Source: Acinetobacter pseudolwoffii
Lineage (GTDB): Bacteria; Pseudomonadota; Gammaproteobacteria; Pseudomonadales; Moraxellaceae
Direction of reading: 5' to 3'
DNA: 64,000 nucleotides
Assembly: GCF_002803605.1 (NCBI RefSeq)
Contig: NZ_PHRG01000001.1
Location: forward strand, 496,001-560,000
The translations under genes and the position numbers were made by a program. Below the pieces are notes generated by a model, which saw only the letters and a program-made list of their open reading frames with translations, did no database searches and had not been told where the DNA came from. Positions 18,130 to 27,416 of this stretch are shown here, in pieces; the first letter of the stretch is position 1, and each line of letters starts with the position of its first letter.

Positions 18130-19920
18130 ATGAACACGGCAATCCAAGCAGCTCTAGAACATGCAGTGCAATCCCTTCAAGCTGAAGGTGTCCTCCCATC
18201 TGACTGGAACAATACCAGCAGTTTGACGCGTACCAAAGACCGAACCCATGGTGATTTCGCGTCAAATATCGCGATGATTGCCTCTAAAGCTGCGGGTATG
18301 AAGCCACGTGATTTAGCAGAAAAAATTCTTGCTGCACTTCCTGAAGTAGCAGATATCAGCAAGGCAGAAATTGCAGGTCCTGGTTTTATTAACTTCTTTT
18401 TAAATGCAGACCAGCGCTTTGTGGTACTCGATCAAATTGCAGCACAACAAGAAACTTATGGCCGCACCCAGGTCAATGCTGACAAGCGCATTCAGGTTGA
18501 ATTCGTCTCTGCCAATCCGACCTCTAGCCTGCATGTAGGTCATGGTCGTGGTGCAGCTTATGGGATGACCGTTGCCAATCTTTTAGAAGCGACCGGCGCC
18601 AAAGTTGACCGCGAATACTATGTCAATGACGCTGGCCGTCAAATGGACATTCTGGCAACCTCAACTTACCTGCGTTATTTAGAATTAACCGGTCAGGAAC
18701 TGGTATTCCCAAAAAATGCTTACCAGGGCGACTATGTCAAAGAAATCGCGCAAAGCATTATTGACCAGCATGGCGATGCCTATGTCCGCTCTGTGGCTGA
18801 TGTGTATAAAGACGTGCCGGAAGATGTACAATTTGCAGCTGAACTGGATGCAGATGGCAATAAGGTGGTGCTCTCTGGCGATAAAGAAAAACACATTGAT
18901 GGTTTGATCTTTAATTCTCAGGCCTTGATTGGTACAGGCTACCGCGTATTCTTGCAGGCCGCACTGAAAGCGATTCTGGATGATATTAAAGATGACCTGG
19001 GCGAGTTTGGTGTCACTTTCAATCAATGGTTCAGCGAAGAATCATTAACCGACAAAATTGAAGAAGCCTTACAGACCTTAGATCAACGTGGTTTCCTGTA
19101 CGAAAAAGATGGCAATATCTGGTTCAAGTCGACTGAATTTGGTGATGAAAAAGACCGTGTGGTGAAACGCCGTAATGGCCAGACCACCTACTTTGCCTCT
19201 GACATTGCCTATCACCTGAATAAATTACAACGTGGCTATACCGATATTATTGATATCTGGGGTTCCGATCACCACGGTTATATCGCACGTGTAAAAGCAG
19301 CGATTGATGCGATGGGCTATGACTCGAAGAAATTAACGGTGCTTCTGGTTCAGTTTGTCAGCCTGTGGCGCGGTGGCGAGATGGTACAAATGTCATCTCG
19401 TTCAGGTCAGTTCGTGACCTTGCGTGATCTGCGCAAAGAAGTCGGCAACGATGCTGCACGTTTCTACTATGTGATGCGTAAATCTGAACAACACATCGAT
19501 TTCGATCTAGACTTAGCGGTGTCGCAAAGCAAAGACAACGCTGTATATTACATCCAGTATGCGCATGCCCGAATCTGCCGTATGTTAGAAAAAGCGGCCT
19601 CTACAGGCGTGAATTTTGACGCTGCGGCAGCGCGTACTCTGGCGGCCCGACTCGAGCTGGATGCTGAAACTGAAGTTCTGGCTAAACTGGCTGCCTATCC
19701 AGAAATTCTGGTGCGTGCTGCAAACAGCCATGAGCCACATCAAATCGGCAACTACCTGAAAGAGCTGGCAGCCTTGTTCCACGGCTGGTACAACGACAAT
19801 AAAGTACTCGGTGATGATGCTGAACTGACTCAGGCGCGTTTACTGTTATCAGTGAACGTACGTCAGGTATTGCGTAATGGCTTAGAACTTTTAGGTGTGT
19901 CTGCGCCTGAGAGCATGTAA
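18130..19920 (+). CDS. argS: Arginyl-tRNA synthetase
   Basis: Charges tRNA-Arg in the cytoplasm. The 596-residue class I enzyme has the HIGH-like HVGH at residues 135-138 in VSANPTSSLHVGHGRG. The KMSKS region is replaced by VQMSSRSGQF, which is common in ArgS. An N-terminal additional domain (DFASNIAMIASKAAG) and a C-terminal anticodon-binding domain (DNKVLGDDAELTQARLLLS) are present. The ATG at 18130 (MNTAIQAALE) is chosen over an in-frame upstream ATG at 18085, whose extra residues are hydrophobic and atypical. A SPOR-domain gene follows, as in related bacteria. Confidence 0.96.
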   Translation: MNTAIQAALEHAVQSLQAEGVLPSDWNNTSSLTRTKDRTHGDFASNIAMIASKAAGMKPRDLAEKILAALPEVADISKAEIAGPGFINFFLNADQRFVVLDQIAAQQETYGRTQVNADKRIQVEFVSANPTSSLHVGHGRGAAYGMTVANLLEATGAKVDREYYVNDAGRQMDILATSTYLRYLELTGQELVFPKNAYQGDYVKEIAQSIIDQHGDAYVRSVADVYKDVPEDVQFAAELDADGNKVVLSGDKEKHIDGLIFNSQALIGTGYRVFLQAALKAILDDIKDDLGEFGVTFNQWFSEESLTDKIEEALQTLDQRGFLYEKDGNIWFKSTEFGDEKDRVVKRRNGQTTYFASDIAYHLNKLQRGYTDIIDIWGSDHHGYIARVKAAIDAMGYDSKKLTVLLVQFVSLWRGGEMVQMSSRSGQFVTLRDLRKEVGNDAARFYYVMRKSEQHIDFDLDLAVSQSKDNAVYYIQYAHARICRMLEKAASTGVNFDAAAARTLAARLELDAETEVLAKLAAYPEILVRAANSHEPHQIGNYLKELAALFHGWYNDNKVLGDDAELTQARLLLSVNVRQVLRNGLELLGVSAPESM

Positions 19921-20228
19921 GCAAAGCACCGCTTTGCATGCTCGCAAGGCGAAAGCTTCGCTTGAGTAAGCATGTATAGATTGTTTTGCATGCTCGCAAG
20001 ACAAAAGCTCTACTCGAAGCCACAACGAAAACTGTTGTTTTAGCTGTTCAGAAAATACCTGGCTAGATTCTGCCAGCTATTTGAAAAAATAGTTCAAGTA
20101 TAAATCTGGTGTGCAGTTTGATCTAAATAATGACATTTGGATCTTAATCACATAGGATGAAATAATAGTCAGGCATAACCACTGTTATGCCTTTTCTATG
20201 AGGCAACCCCATATAGAGGAAATCCCAA
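19921..20228 (+). other. Intergenic region argS to SPOR gene
   Basis: 308 bases. It begins at the argS stop with a perfect seven-pair hairpin (GCAAAGC/GCTTTGC) lacking a T-run, followed by two imperfect direct repeats listed separately. The right half is AT-rich, ends with a strong ribosome site, and probably holds the promoter of the SPOR gene. No gene is seen. Confidence 0.6.
19933..20018. repeat. Two imperfect direct repeats downstream of argS
   Basis: Two copies of about 34 bases, both beginning TTTGCATGCTCGCAAG, start at 19933 and 19985, a period of 52 bases. The first copy can fold through GCGAA/TTCGC. They look like a local noncoding duplication or a dispersed small repeat; function unknown. 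Confidence 0.65.
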
Positions 20229-20843
20229 GTGTTTGGAAAAACGCAACGCGGTGTATCTGAAAGACCGAATAAGCCTAAAAAGCCACTGATTCCGACCTGG
20301 CTCGGCACACTCGTGATCATTTTAATCGTGTTGAGTTTTTTAATGGCACTGATGTTGTGGAAGCCATGGGAACCGGTTAAGCCTAAAACTCAAACGACTG
20401 CAGCATCTGTCCAGGAAGAAGACACCAATAAGGATTACCGTTTTTACGATTTGTTGCCACAACAACAAGTAACTCCGATTCCTGAACAGGCGGTACCTGA
20501 AGCTAAAAGACAGGATACTGTGGTGATTGTAGAAGCACCTCGACCTGAAGTTCCTGAAGCTGCAGCAAGCACCGAACCTGGCTTGGAAGTCAGCGAAGCA
20601 CCGGTTACAGCTCCGGTCAGCTATATTCTGCAAGTACGCAGCTTTGATGATCCGGATCAGGCCGATGCCCGCCGTGCGGAAATTATTCTGAATGGCCTGT
20701 CTGCTGATGTGGTCAGAAGCGTAGAAAATGGCAAAGTCTGGTATCGCGTGGTCTCAGGCCCTTATGACTCGGCTGATGCGGCACTGATTGCCCAGCAGAC
20801 CTTGCAACACAGTGGCATTGATTCGATTGTGGTGAAACGCTAA
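20229..20843 (+). CDS. SPOR-domain inner-membrane protein, FtsN-like
   Basis: A 204-residue bitopic protein. It has a basic cytoplasmic tail (1-21), one membrane helix (about 22-45), a Pro/Glu-rich linker and a C-terminal SPOR domain (about 130-204: SYILQVRSFDDPDQADARRAEIILN...GKVWYRVVSGPYDS). SPOR domains bind denuded peptidoglycan at the septum. Its position after argS matches the FtsN-like gene of related gammaproteobacteria, so a role in cell division is likely but inferred. It is shorter than E. coli FtsN. The start is GTG, supported by AGAGGAAA. Confidence 0.8.
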   Translation: MFGKTQRGVSERPNKPKKPLIPTWLGTLVIILIVLSFLMALMLWKPWEPVKPKTQTTAASVQEEDTNKDYRFYDLLPQQQVTPIPEQAVPEAKRQDTVVIVEAPRPEVPEAAASTEPGLEVSEAPVTAPVSYILQVRSFDDPDQADARRAEIILNGLSADVVRSVENGKVWYRVVSGPYDSADAALIAQQTLQHSGIDSIVVKR

Positions 20844-20856
20844 AGATTTAAATGAG

Positions 20857-20882
20857 AAAAAGCGCCTGATGGCGCTTTTTTT
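20857..20882 (+). terminator. Intrinsic terminator of the SPOR gene
   Basis: AGCGCC/GGCGCT stem with a four-base loop, preceded by an A-run and followed by seven T residues. Confidence 0.9.
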
Positions 20883-20995
20883 GTATCCTTCCCTCTTTGG
20901 AAAAGGGTGAGGAGCATTGCTCCGCAAGGGAGGATTTATATCATTCAGGATTAATCCCCCTCGATCCCCCTTTGAAAAAGGGGGAGGATACAAGA
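20881..20995. repeat. Inverted-pair palindromic repeat element (REP/BIME-like)
   Basis: The ends are inverted: TTGTATCCTTCCC at the left and GGGGGAGGATACAA at the right. Inside lie two G/C-run hairpins in opposite orientation, CCCTCTTTGGAAAAGGG and CCCCCTTTGAAAAAGGGGG. A related single unit lies near 27379. The pair sits in a convergent gap between a SPOR gene and psd, a typical site for REP-type elements. There is no coding capacity. Confidence 0.7.
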
Positions 20996-21006
20996 GGCTA
21001 AAATCT

Positions 21007-21858
21007 TTAAACCGTATGCCCCAATGCTTCACCCATATTCACCAAAGAATTGGCCTTGAACGCGGCATCCCACTGCATTTTATGTTCTTCAAATAAAATC
21101 ACTGCAGTTGAACCAAGGTAGAACCGGCCCAGTTCCGCACCTTTTTCCAGGAACAGATCATGCTGGTTTAACTCGATCCGACCAGAAGGTTTAACCTTGC
21201 CAGTAGCCACCGTTTCAATACCAGCCACAATCATTGCACCCACCAAGACCACGGCCATACGGCCAATTTCAGTATCAAACAGGCAGACCATGCGTTCATT
21301 GCGGGCAAACAGACCCGGAATGTTTTCTGCTGTGACCTGATTGACCGAGAACAGCTCGCCCGGTACATACAAAGTTTCAGTCAAAGTCCCTGCAAATGGC
21401 ATATGCACACGGTGATAATCACGTGGTGACAAATATACTGTCGCAAACTCGCCATTTTTGAAGGGTTCAGCCAGTTGCGGGTCAGCAATCAGCGCTTCTA
21501 CAGTAAATTTTTGACCTTTGGCCTGAAACACATCGCCATTTTCAATTTTACCCAGCTGGGAAATCGCCCCATCCGCAGGTGAAACAATACTGCTGGCATC
21601 TGGATCAACTGCACGAATCCCTTGTTTCAGGGCACGGGTAAAGAATTCATTAAATGATTTGAATTTCAAGGCATTGGCCTGTTCAGCAATCGACATATCA
21701 ATGCCGTACTGTGCCTTAAAGGCAGTAATTACAGCCGTTTTGATAATCGGGTTTTCGCTGGCAGCAATTTTGCCGACCACACGAGACAGGCGATGTTGCG
21801 GTACTAATCGTTGAGCTTTAATAAAAAACTGTTGTTTTAAACGTGATGTGATGCTCAA
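21007..21858 (-). CDS. psd: Phosphatidylserine decarboxylase proenzyme
   Basis: Converts phosphatidylserine to phosphatidylethanolamine at the inner membrane. The proenzyme self-cleaves at LGST (residues 248-251), where the serine becomes the pyruvoyl cofactor. DGAISQLG, the [14 protein letters not shown] catalytic region and the [11 protein letters not shown] segment are present. Length 283 is typical. The start codon is TTG and overlaps the stop of the upstream rhodanese gene by four bases; a strong GGGGAGGTG ribosome site just upstream supports it. This implies translational coupling, as in the rhdA-psd pair of pseudomonads. Confidence 0.96.
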   Translation of the reverse strand: MSITSRLKQQFFIKAQRLVPQHRLSRVVGKIAASENPIIKTAVITAFKAQYGIDMSIAEQANALKFKSFNEFFTRALKQGIRAVDPDASSIVSPADGAISQLGKIENGDVFQAKGQKFTVEALIADPQLAEPFKNGEFATVYLSPRDYHRVHMPFAGTLTETLYVPGELFSVNQVTAENIPGLFARNERMVCLFDTEIGRMAVVLVGAMIVAGIETVATGKVKPSGRIELNQHDLFLEKGAELGRFYLGSTAVILFEEHKMQWDAAFKANSLVNMGEALGHTV

Positions 21859-22712
21859 GATGGCACCTCCCCTGTAGCGATTGGACTATTGAGGCGATTG
21901 CCCCATTCACTCCACGCACCATCATAGGCTCGAATTTTCCAGCCCAGTAAACGGCCCAGAATATAGGCCAAACCTGAGCGATGATGGGACTGGCAGTACA
22001 CCACAACCGGCTGAGTCAAATCAAAGCCCAGTTGTTCCAGACGCTGCTGAGTACGTGGTAAAGGCTGCAATTTTAAATGATTTTGCCGGTTAAGGGCAGT
22101 ACTCCATTCAAAATGACGTGCTCCCGGAATATGACCGCCGCGGCGCGCTGCCAGACGCAGGCCAGTATATTCATCTTCAGTGCGGCAATCCCATAGTTGA
22201 ACTTGTTCATTTTCAATGAGCTGGTGTAATTCATCATAGCAAATCTGAAACTCTGATTTTTGCTCGAGATTGACAGGAACTAAATGACTCACCGGGCTAA
22301 ATATTTCCTGATCGGACGAGGTTGGCAAACCTGCACCTAGCCAGGCATGAATCCCGCCATTCAATAGACTGGTATTTTCAAAACCCAGACAATGCAGATT
22401 CCAGAGTAAACGCCCGGCCCACGCCCCGCCCTCATCATCATAGGCCACCACATGATGCTCAGGCGAAATATTCAGATAAGCAATGAGGGCCTGCAAGCCT
22501 TCTACATCCGGCAATAGCCCCATCGTATGATCTTCCTGACGAACCAGCAGCTTGGGTTGTAAATGCAGGGCATGTGGAATATGCAACTGCTCATACACAG
22601 AAGCCCGGCTGAGGTCGACAATACGAAGTTTTTCATGGCCCAAATAGGGAACTAAATCTTCTGCCTCGATCAGCAGACCAAAATTAAAAGCTGAAGCTGT
22701 CATCGTTATCAT
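21855..22712 (-). CDS. Two-domain rhodanese, thiosulfate sulfurtransferase RhdA-like
   Basis: A 285-residue sulfurtransferase with an inactive N-terminal rhodanese domain (about 15-135) and an active C-terminal domain. The active loop is CQSHHRSG, very like the CQTHHRSG loop of Azotobacter RhdA and unlike the CGSGVTA of E. coli SseA. It probably moves sulfane sulfur from thiosulfate or a related donor; the physiological acceptor is unknown. There is no signal peptide. It overlaps psd by four bases. ATG codons at 22712 and 22703 are both possible starts. Confidence 0.88.
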   Translation of the reverse strand: MITMTASAFNFGLLIEAEDLVPYLGHEKLRIVDLSRASVYEQLHIPHALHLQPKLLVRQEDHTMGLLPDVEGLQALIAYLNISPEHHVVAYDDEGGAWAGRLLWNLHCLGFENTSLLNGGIHAWLGAGLPTSSDQEIFSPVSHLVPVNLEQKSEFQICYDELHQLIENEQVQLWDCRTEDEYTGLRLAARRGGHIPGARHFEWSTALNRQNHLKLQPLPRTQQRLEQLGFDLTQPVVVYCQSHHRSGLAYILGRLLGWKIRAYDGAWSEWGNRLNSPIATGEVPS

Positions 22713-22830
22713 GGCTATGATGGGTCAAATTGTTTTGATCTTAGCACAGCTCATTTTTACACTTATGCGGTTTCTTTTAAGATGATTAGCAGGATTTTAG
22801 ATAAGTCATGCTAAAAATCCATCTCGTATA

Positions 22831-22861
22831 AAAAAACCGCCCCTGTAGCGAAGCGGTTTTT
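22831..22861 (-). terminator. Intrinsic terminator of pncB
   Basis: AAAAACCGC/GCGGTTTTT inverted repeat with a 12-base loop, downstream of the pncB stop on the minus strand, giving a T-run. Confidence 0.75.
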
Positions 22862-22886
22862 AAAATTGCTCATGTCTAAAATGTGC

Positions 22887-24092
22887 TTAAGCAGGTTCAG
22901 TGATCTCGAAAACCTGACGCAAATAAGCCAGGAAAGTATCATTATCAGTCATGGTTTTGCCTGGACTGTCCGAAATTTTTGCCACCGACTGACGGTTACA
23001 TTCCACCAGTTTCAATACGATATTTAAGGGGGTTTGGCCCATGTCGTTGGTCAGGTTGGTGCCAATCCCGAAACTGACCTGAAAACGGTCTTTAAAGTAT
23101 TGATGCAGTTTCCAGGCTTTTTCCAGATTCAGACCATCACTGAAAGTCAGCATTTTGGTTTTGCTGTCAATTTTCAGTTTTTTATAATGTGCATAGGCCT
23201 TGTCACCCCAAACATAGGGATCACCACTGTCATGACGCAGGCCGTCAAACAGTTTGGCAAAATACAGGTCAAAATCACGCAGGAAAGCATCCATACCGAC
23301 CACATCAGTCAGGGCAATACCTAAATCACCACGATATTCCTGTACCCAGGTTTCCAGCGCAGATTTCTGGAAATTACGCAGACGCACGTCAAGCGCCTGA
23401 AATGCTTGCAGGAATTCATGCGCCATGGTGCCAATCGGGGTAATTCCCAATTCTTTCGCCAATAACACATTACTGGTACCACGGAAGACATGTGGTGCAG
23501 CCTTGTTGAATTCTTCTACCACATGCTTTTGCCATTCGAAACTATAACGGCGACGTGTCCCAAAATCCGACACTAAAAATGGCGGATCATGTGGATGTTG
23601 CGATGCATCGTATTCTTTTAATAATTGTATTTTCGCCTGTAAACGGCGCTCACCTTCAGCCAGCACTTCAGGACTACGGATCCGGCTAAAATACAGTTCA
23701 TTGACAATTGCCAGTACGAAGATTTCAAACATCATCGCCTGAACCATCGGGCCTTCAATGGTGATATCTAAACGACCTTCGCTATCGATACTGGCCTGAA
23801 TAAAACGGCGTTTCAGTTGAAACAGTTCCAGATAATCGACGAAATCGCTCTTGATAAAACGCAGACTTCTTAAATATTGCAACTCGTCTTCTTTGAAGTT
23901 GAGCTGACACAACAGATCAAGTTGATGATTGAGATCATCCAGAATATCCGTCAGTGGATAGACTGTATCTTCCAGATTACGACAACGGAAATGGTAGACA
24001 CTATGCGTTTGCGGAAACTTGTGTAATACCACTTGTAACATGGTGAATTTGTACAAGTCAGTATCTAACAGGGAACGGATAATTGGAGCCAT
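22887..24092 (-). CDS. pncB: Nicotinate phosphoribosyltransferase
   Basis: Converts nicotinate and PRPP to nicotinate mononucleotide in NAD salvage. The 401-residue protein has the N-terminal [20 protein letters not shown], the phosphate-binding [13 protein letters not shown], the catalytic-histidine region GTMAHEFLQ and the late [19 protein letters not shown]. Length fits the bacterial PncB type. pncA (32.6 kb) supplies its substrate from nicotinamide and nadC (44.9 kb) makes the same product de novo. Confidence 0.96.
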   Translation of the reverse strand: MAPIIRSLLDTDLYKFTMLQVVLHKFPQTHSVYHFRCRNLEDTVYPLTDILDDLNHQLDLLCQLNFKEDELQYLRSLRFIKSDFVDYLELFQLKRRFIQASIDSEGRLDITIEGPMVQAMMFEIFVLAIVNELYFSRIRSPEVLAEGERRLQAKIQLLKEYDASQHPHDPPFLVSDFGTRRRYSFEWQKHVVEEFNKAAPHVFRGTSNVLLAKELGITPIGTMAHEFLQAFQALDVRLRNFQKSALETWVQEYRGDLGIALTDVVGMDAFLRDFDLYFAKLFDGLRHDSGDPYVWGDKAYAHYKKLKIDSKTKMLTFSDGLNLEKAWKLHQYFKDRFQVSFGIGTNLTNDMGQTPLNIVLKLVECNRQSVAKISDSPGKTMTDNDTFLAYLRQVFEITEPA

Positions 24093-24210
24093 AACTAAGG
24101 AAATATCGCTGTGCTTATCTCAACATTAAAGCATAAAATTTTATGTAATATTGCAGGATTTACGTACAGCTAGCTGAATTCGCGACAAAAGTATCAGAGT
24201 ATAATGGGTT

Positions 24211-24741
24211 TTATTTTGACAACTGGCCTTGGGTTTTCCCCTGTTCCTGAATGATTTTCTGCAGCTGTTTTTCCTGACCAATCACCTTGGCAAATTCGGC
24301 TGTGGTCTTTTGCCCGGTCTGCTTGGCTTGGGCATCACAGTCGACCTGACGCAGCTGTTTGGCAATGGCAAATTCCATTTTAAACAGTGCCCCCATCAAT
24401 GCGGTATTACCTTTATTGTCGCGGGCGCAGCGATCAGCACCATGATTGAGCAAGGTCGTCACAATAGTTTGATGGCCATAATAGGTCGCCATCATCAGGG
24501 GGGTAAAACCGGCACTATTGCGTACATCAACCGGAAAACCATACTTGAGAAATTCATGAATCACTTCGTGATTGCCGGTTTTGGCTGCGGCAAAAAACAG
24601 CGCAACTAATTCCTGTTGTGAGCTCATCTGAATATTGTCCACAGTTTTAGCGGGGGAGATCTCCTTGGCGGTGGCCACGTTTGCGAATATGGAACCTATC
24701 GCGAGAATACTGGCTAAAACTGCATGCTGCATAGCTTTCAT
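24211..24741 (-). CDS. Exported ankyrin-repeat protein, AnkB-like
   Basis: A 176-residue protein with a signal peptide (MQHAVLASILAIGSIFANVATA, cleavage near residue 25). Three ankyrin-type repeats follow: ELVALFFAAAKTGNHEVIHEFLKYGFPVDVRN, GFTPLMMATYYGHQTIVTTLLNHGADRCARD and GNTALMGALFKMEFAIAKQLRQVDC. It lies downstream of an exported catalase on the same strand, the arrangement of katB-ankB in Pseudomonas aeruginosa, where AnkB supports full periplasmic catalase activity. The same role is inferred here. The ATG at 24741 has GGAG eight bases upstream. Confidence 0.82.
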   Translation of the reverse strand: MKAMQHAVLASILAIGSIFANVATAKEISPAKTVDNIQMSSQQELVALFFAAAKTGNHEVIHEFLKYGFPVDVRNSAGFTPLMMATYYGHQTIVTTLLNHGADRCARDNKGNTALMGALFKMEFAIAKQLRQVDCDAQAKQTGQKTTAEFAKVIGQEKQLQKIIQEQGKTQGQLSK

Positions 24742-24823
24742 AATGAACTCCAACAGAAATCAAATAGAGACATGAATCGAAAATGATTCTATTCAGATTA
24801 GATAAGATGAGTAAAACGGAGTG

Positions 24824-24871
24824 CCTGTAGAACTCCCCCTAGGGTGCAGGAAAGGTTTGGAGTTCTACAGG
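24824..24871 (-). promoter_or_regulatory. Long hairpin between catalase and ankyrin genes
   Basis: A perfect 13-base inverted repeat (CCTGTAGAACTCC and GGAGTTCTACAGG) separated by 22 bases lies 58 bases after the catalase stop. It has no T-run on the minus strand. It could be a partial terminator, an mRNA-stabilising stem or a processing site that sets different levels of the two products. Confidence 0.6.
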
Positions 24872-24928
24872 ACTTTGCGGAGGTGAATTCTTAAACCCTA
24901 GTCACCAATCCTGATCGACCAATCGAAA

Positions 24929-26443
24929 TCAGTCTTTGAGTTGTGCTGCTTTGGCTTTGACCGTTGCGATGTTGCCCTTCACCGCTTTGGTCATACGTGT
25001 ACCGTAGTCGGCATCTGCCTTGTAGAAATAAGACAACATGATGTGCTTGGTTTCTGAATCTTTTACTGCACCTAAGTCCGCAGCCAGGTTCATAATCAAG
25101 TCATCTTTCTCTTTGGCAGTATACGAACGGTACAGCTCACCTGCCTGCTTGAAGTTCTGCTCTTTCACACCGATTTGCTGTACATGACCCGATAATGGTG
25201 TTTGTACCGCACGTGCTTTTGCAGTTGCAGCTTTTGGCTCTTTGCGGCTTGGCTCATAGTTCACATCCGAGTCACGCTCAGACACGTTCATATAACCTTC
25301 CTGGTTGTTGTTATTTACAGCAACCACTGGACGGTTCACCGGAATTTGCTGGTGATTCACACCCAGACGGTACATTTGCGTATCTGAGTAAGAGAAGATA
25401 CGGCCTTGTAGCAGACGGTCTTCCGATGGCTCAATACCCGGAACTAGATTACCTGGTGCAAATGCCGACTGTTCAGTCTCATTGAAGAAATTCTTTGGCA
25501 TGCGGTTCAGGGTCAATGTCCCCACTTTCACTTCTGGAACTAAGTCAGTTGGCCAGATCTTGGTGGGATCAAGTGGATCAAAATCAAACTTGCCGAGATC
25601 TTTTGGATCGAGTACCTGGATATGCAGATCCCATTTCGGGAAGTTGCCGGCATAAATGTTGTTATAAAGATCATTGGTCAAGTGATTGAAGTCTTTGCCC
25701 TGTTGCACGGCAGCTTCTTTCACATTCAAACCCTTCACGCCTTGTTGCGAGCGGAAGTTGAATTTCACATATTTGTATTCGCCCTTGTCGTTATATAGCT
25801 TGTAAGCATGTACACCGAAACCGTCCTGTTCGCGGTAGCTGGTGGGCACACCTTGTTTGCCGTACACATAAGTCAGCATGTTGGTAGCCCATGGCTGGCT
25901 CGACAGGAAGTCAAATACACGGTTGGCATCTTGTACGTTTGTCACCGGGCTTGGCTTCATTGCATGAATGAAGTCCGGGAATTTGATCGCATCACGGATG
26001 AAGAATACCGGTGTCTGGTTACCGACCAGATCCCAATTCCCTTCTTGAGTATAAAACTTGATCGCGAAACCGTGCGGGTCACGCAGGGTTTCCGGTGAAC
26101 CTTTACCATGAATTACCGTAGACATACGGACAAAAACTGGAGTTTTAGTACCAGTCTTGAATAGAGAAGCAATTGTTAAGTCAGACAGGTCTTTAGTTGC
26201 AACGAATTCACCATAAGCCCCTGTACCACGCGCATGTACCACACGCTCCGGAATACGCTCACGACCAAAACGTTGTAGTTTTTGTACCAATTGAACGTCT
26301 TGAAGCAAGACTGAACCATTTGGGCCTGCTGTGATTGAGTTCTGGTTATCACCGACTGGCGCGCCATTGTCTTTAGTTAGAGGAGCAGCTTGTGTGGCTG
26401 TGACAGTTGCAAGCATTGCAACCAGTAATGAACGCTTAAACAT
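24929..26443 (-). CDS. katB: Exported monofunctional heme catalase, KatB-like
   Basis: Breaks down hydrogen peroxide to water and oxygen. The 504-residue clade-type small-subunit catalase has the distal histidine in RVVHARGTGAYGEF, the asparagine region VFFIRDAIKFPDFIHA and the proximal heme tyrosine in RIFSYSDTQMYRLG. An N-terminal signal peptide (MFKRSLLVAMLATVTATQAAP) predicts export to the periplasm. Together with the exported ankyrin gene behind it, this matches KatB-AnkB rather than cytoplasmic KatA. The ATG at 26443 is preferred over an upstream TTG. No clear OxyR site was seen upstream. Confidence 0.92.
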   Translation of the reverse strand: MFKRSLLVAMLATVTATQAAPLTKDNGAPVGDNQNSITAGPNGSVLLQDVQLVQKLQRFGRERIPERVVHARGTGAYGEFVATKDLSDLTIASLFKTGTKTPVFVRMSTVIHGKGSPETLRDPHGFAIKFYTQEGNWDLVGNQTPVFFIRDAIKFPDFIHAMKPSPVTNVQDANRVFDFLSSQPWATNMLTYVYGKQGVPTSYREQDGFGVHAYKLYNDKGEYKYVKFNFRSQQGVKGLNVKEAAVQQGKDFNHLTNDLYNNIYAGNFPKWDLHIQVLDPKDLGKFDFDPLDPTKIWPTDLVPEVKVGTLTLNRMPKNFFNETEQSAFAPGNLVPGIEPSEDRLLQGRIFSYSDTQMYRLGVNHQQIPVNRPVVAVNNNNQEGYMNVSERDSDVNYEPSRKEPKAATAKARAVQTPLSGHVQQIGVKEQNFKQAGELYRSYTAKEKDDLIMNLAADLGAVKDSETKHIMLSYFYKADADYGTRMTKAVKGNIATVKAKAAQLKD

Positions 26444-26671
26444 TTCTAAATCTCTCAATTTATTACCTTTCCTGCAGGTGCTAAGATATATAAAAACTAA
26501 AAATTGTTAAAACAGATTATTTTTATCACTTCAATCGTTTTAATGAATTTATAAAAATTAATCAATTGATTTTCAAATATTTAAAATTCATAAAAATCAG
26601 TATCTGATACTGCTTCAGGTTTTATTTTTGCTACAATCACGCCCATCTATCGTTATCAGTCAATATGTAAA

Positions 26672-27112
26672 ATGCGTGCCTTATTACAAAGAGTTTTAGA
26701 AGCTAAAGTCGTGGTCGAGGGTGAAACTACGGGCGAAATAAATAAGGGAATTCTGGTTTTTCTGGGTCTGGGCAAGGACGACAATCTGGAAAAAGGTAAA
26801 AAGCTGATTGATAAGATATTGAAATACCGATTCTTTGATGATGAACAGGGCAAAATGGGCTGGAATATCAGCCAGGCTGGAGGCGGTTTACTGCTGGTTT
26901 CACAATTTACCCTGATGGCGCAAACCCAAAAAGGTTTACGTCCAGATTTTGGCCCTGCCATGCCACCTGCTGCTGCAAAAGAGCTGTATGAGCAACTGGT
27001 TGACTATGCAAAGTCACAATTTGAACATGTACAAACTGGTATTTTTGCAGCGGATATGAAAGTACATTTGGTCAATGATGGGCCGGTGACCTTTAATTTA
27101 GAAGTTGAATAG
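26672..27112 (+). CDS. dtd: D-aminoacyl-tRNA deacylase
   Basis: Hydrolyses D-amino acids wrongly attached to tRNA. The 146-residue protein contains MRALLQRVLEAKVVVEGE, the SQFTLMAQTQKGLRPDF motif whose Ser-Gln-Phe-Thr segment forms the active site, and the C-terminal cross-subunit NDGPVTFNLEV containing the conserved Gly-Pro-cis pair. Length is standard. It is divergent from the catalase, so the promoters of both lie in the 228-base gap. Confidence 0.96.
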   Translation: MRALLQRVLEAKVVVEGETTGEINKGILVFLGLGKDDNLEKGKKLIDKILKYRFFDDEQGKMGWNISQAGGGLLLVSQFTLMAQTQKGLRPDFGPAMPPAAAKELYEQLVDYAKSQFEHVQTGIFAADMKVHLVNDGPVTFNLEVE

Positions 27113-27416
27113 CGACATTATTTTCCACATTAAAAAGCCCTCAGATTCAGTAATCGAGATCAGGCAGGAAACTGTCTGGTTTTTTATTATTGTTATTCAT
27201 AATGATATGGGATAGCTGGAAACCTCATCCCCAACGGTCTGGGGCATCAGGTGTATTGTACCGCAAGATTAGAAAATAATTGTTTCTGCAAAAGATTTAA
27301 AAAATTAAGGAGCTTAGATCTAAACTCCCTAACTGACTGGCATTACCCAGATTGAAACTGGCTGAATCCTGCCCTCAGCCCTCCTTGAAAAAGGAGAGGA
27401 AGTCAGGAGCAGAGTT
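27113..27416. other. Convergent gap between dtd and SCP2 gene
   Basis: 304 bases with no gene. A weak hairpin follows dtd (AAAAAGCCCTC...). Near the right end lies a palindromic unit listed separately. The rest is AT-rich with no recognisable signal. Confidence 0.6.
27370..27405. repeat. Single palindromic repeat unit related to the 20.9 kb element
   Basis: CTCCTT/AAGGAG with a GAAA loop (27381-27396) lies inside a longer C-run/G-run inverted pattern bounded by CCTG and CAGG. The CCTTGAAAAAGGAG core resembles the CCTTTGAAAAAGGGGG unit at 20.97 kb, suggesting a dispersed family. Confidence 0.55.
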
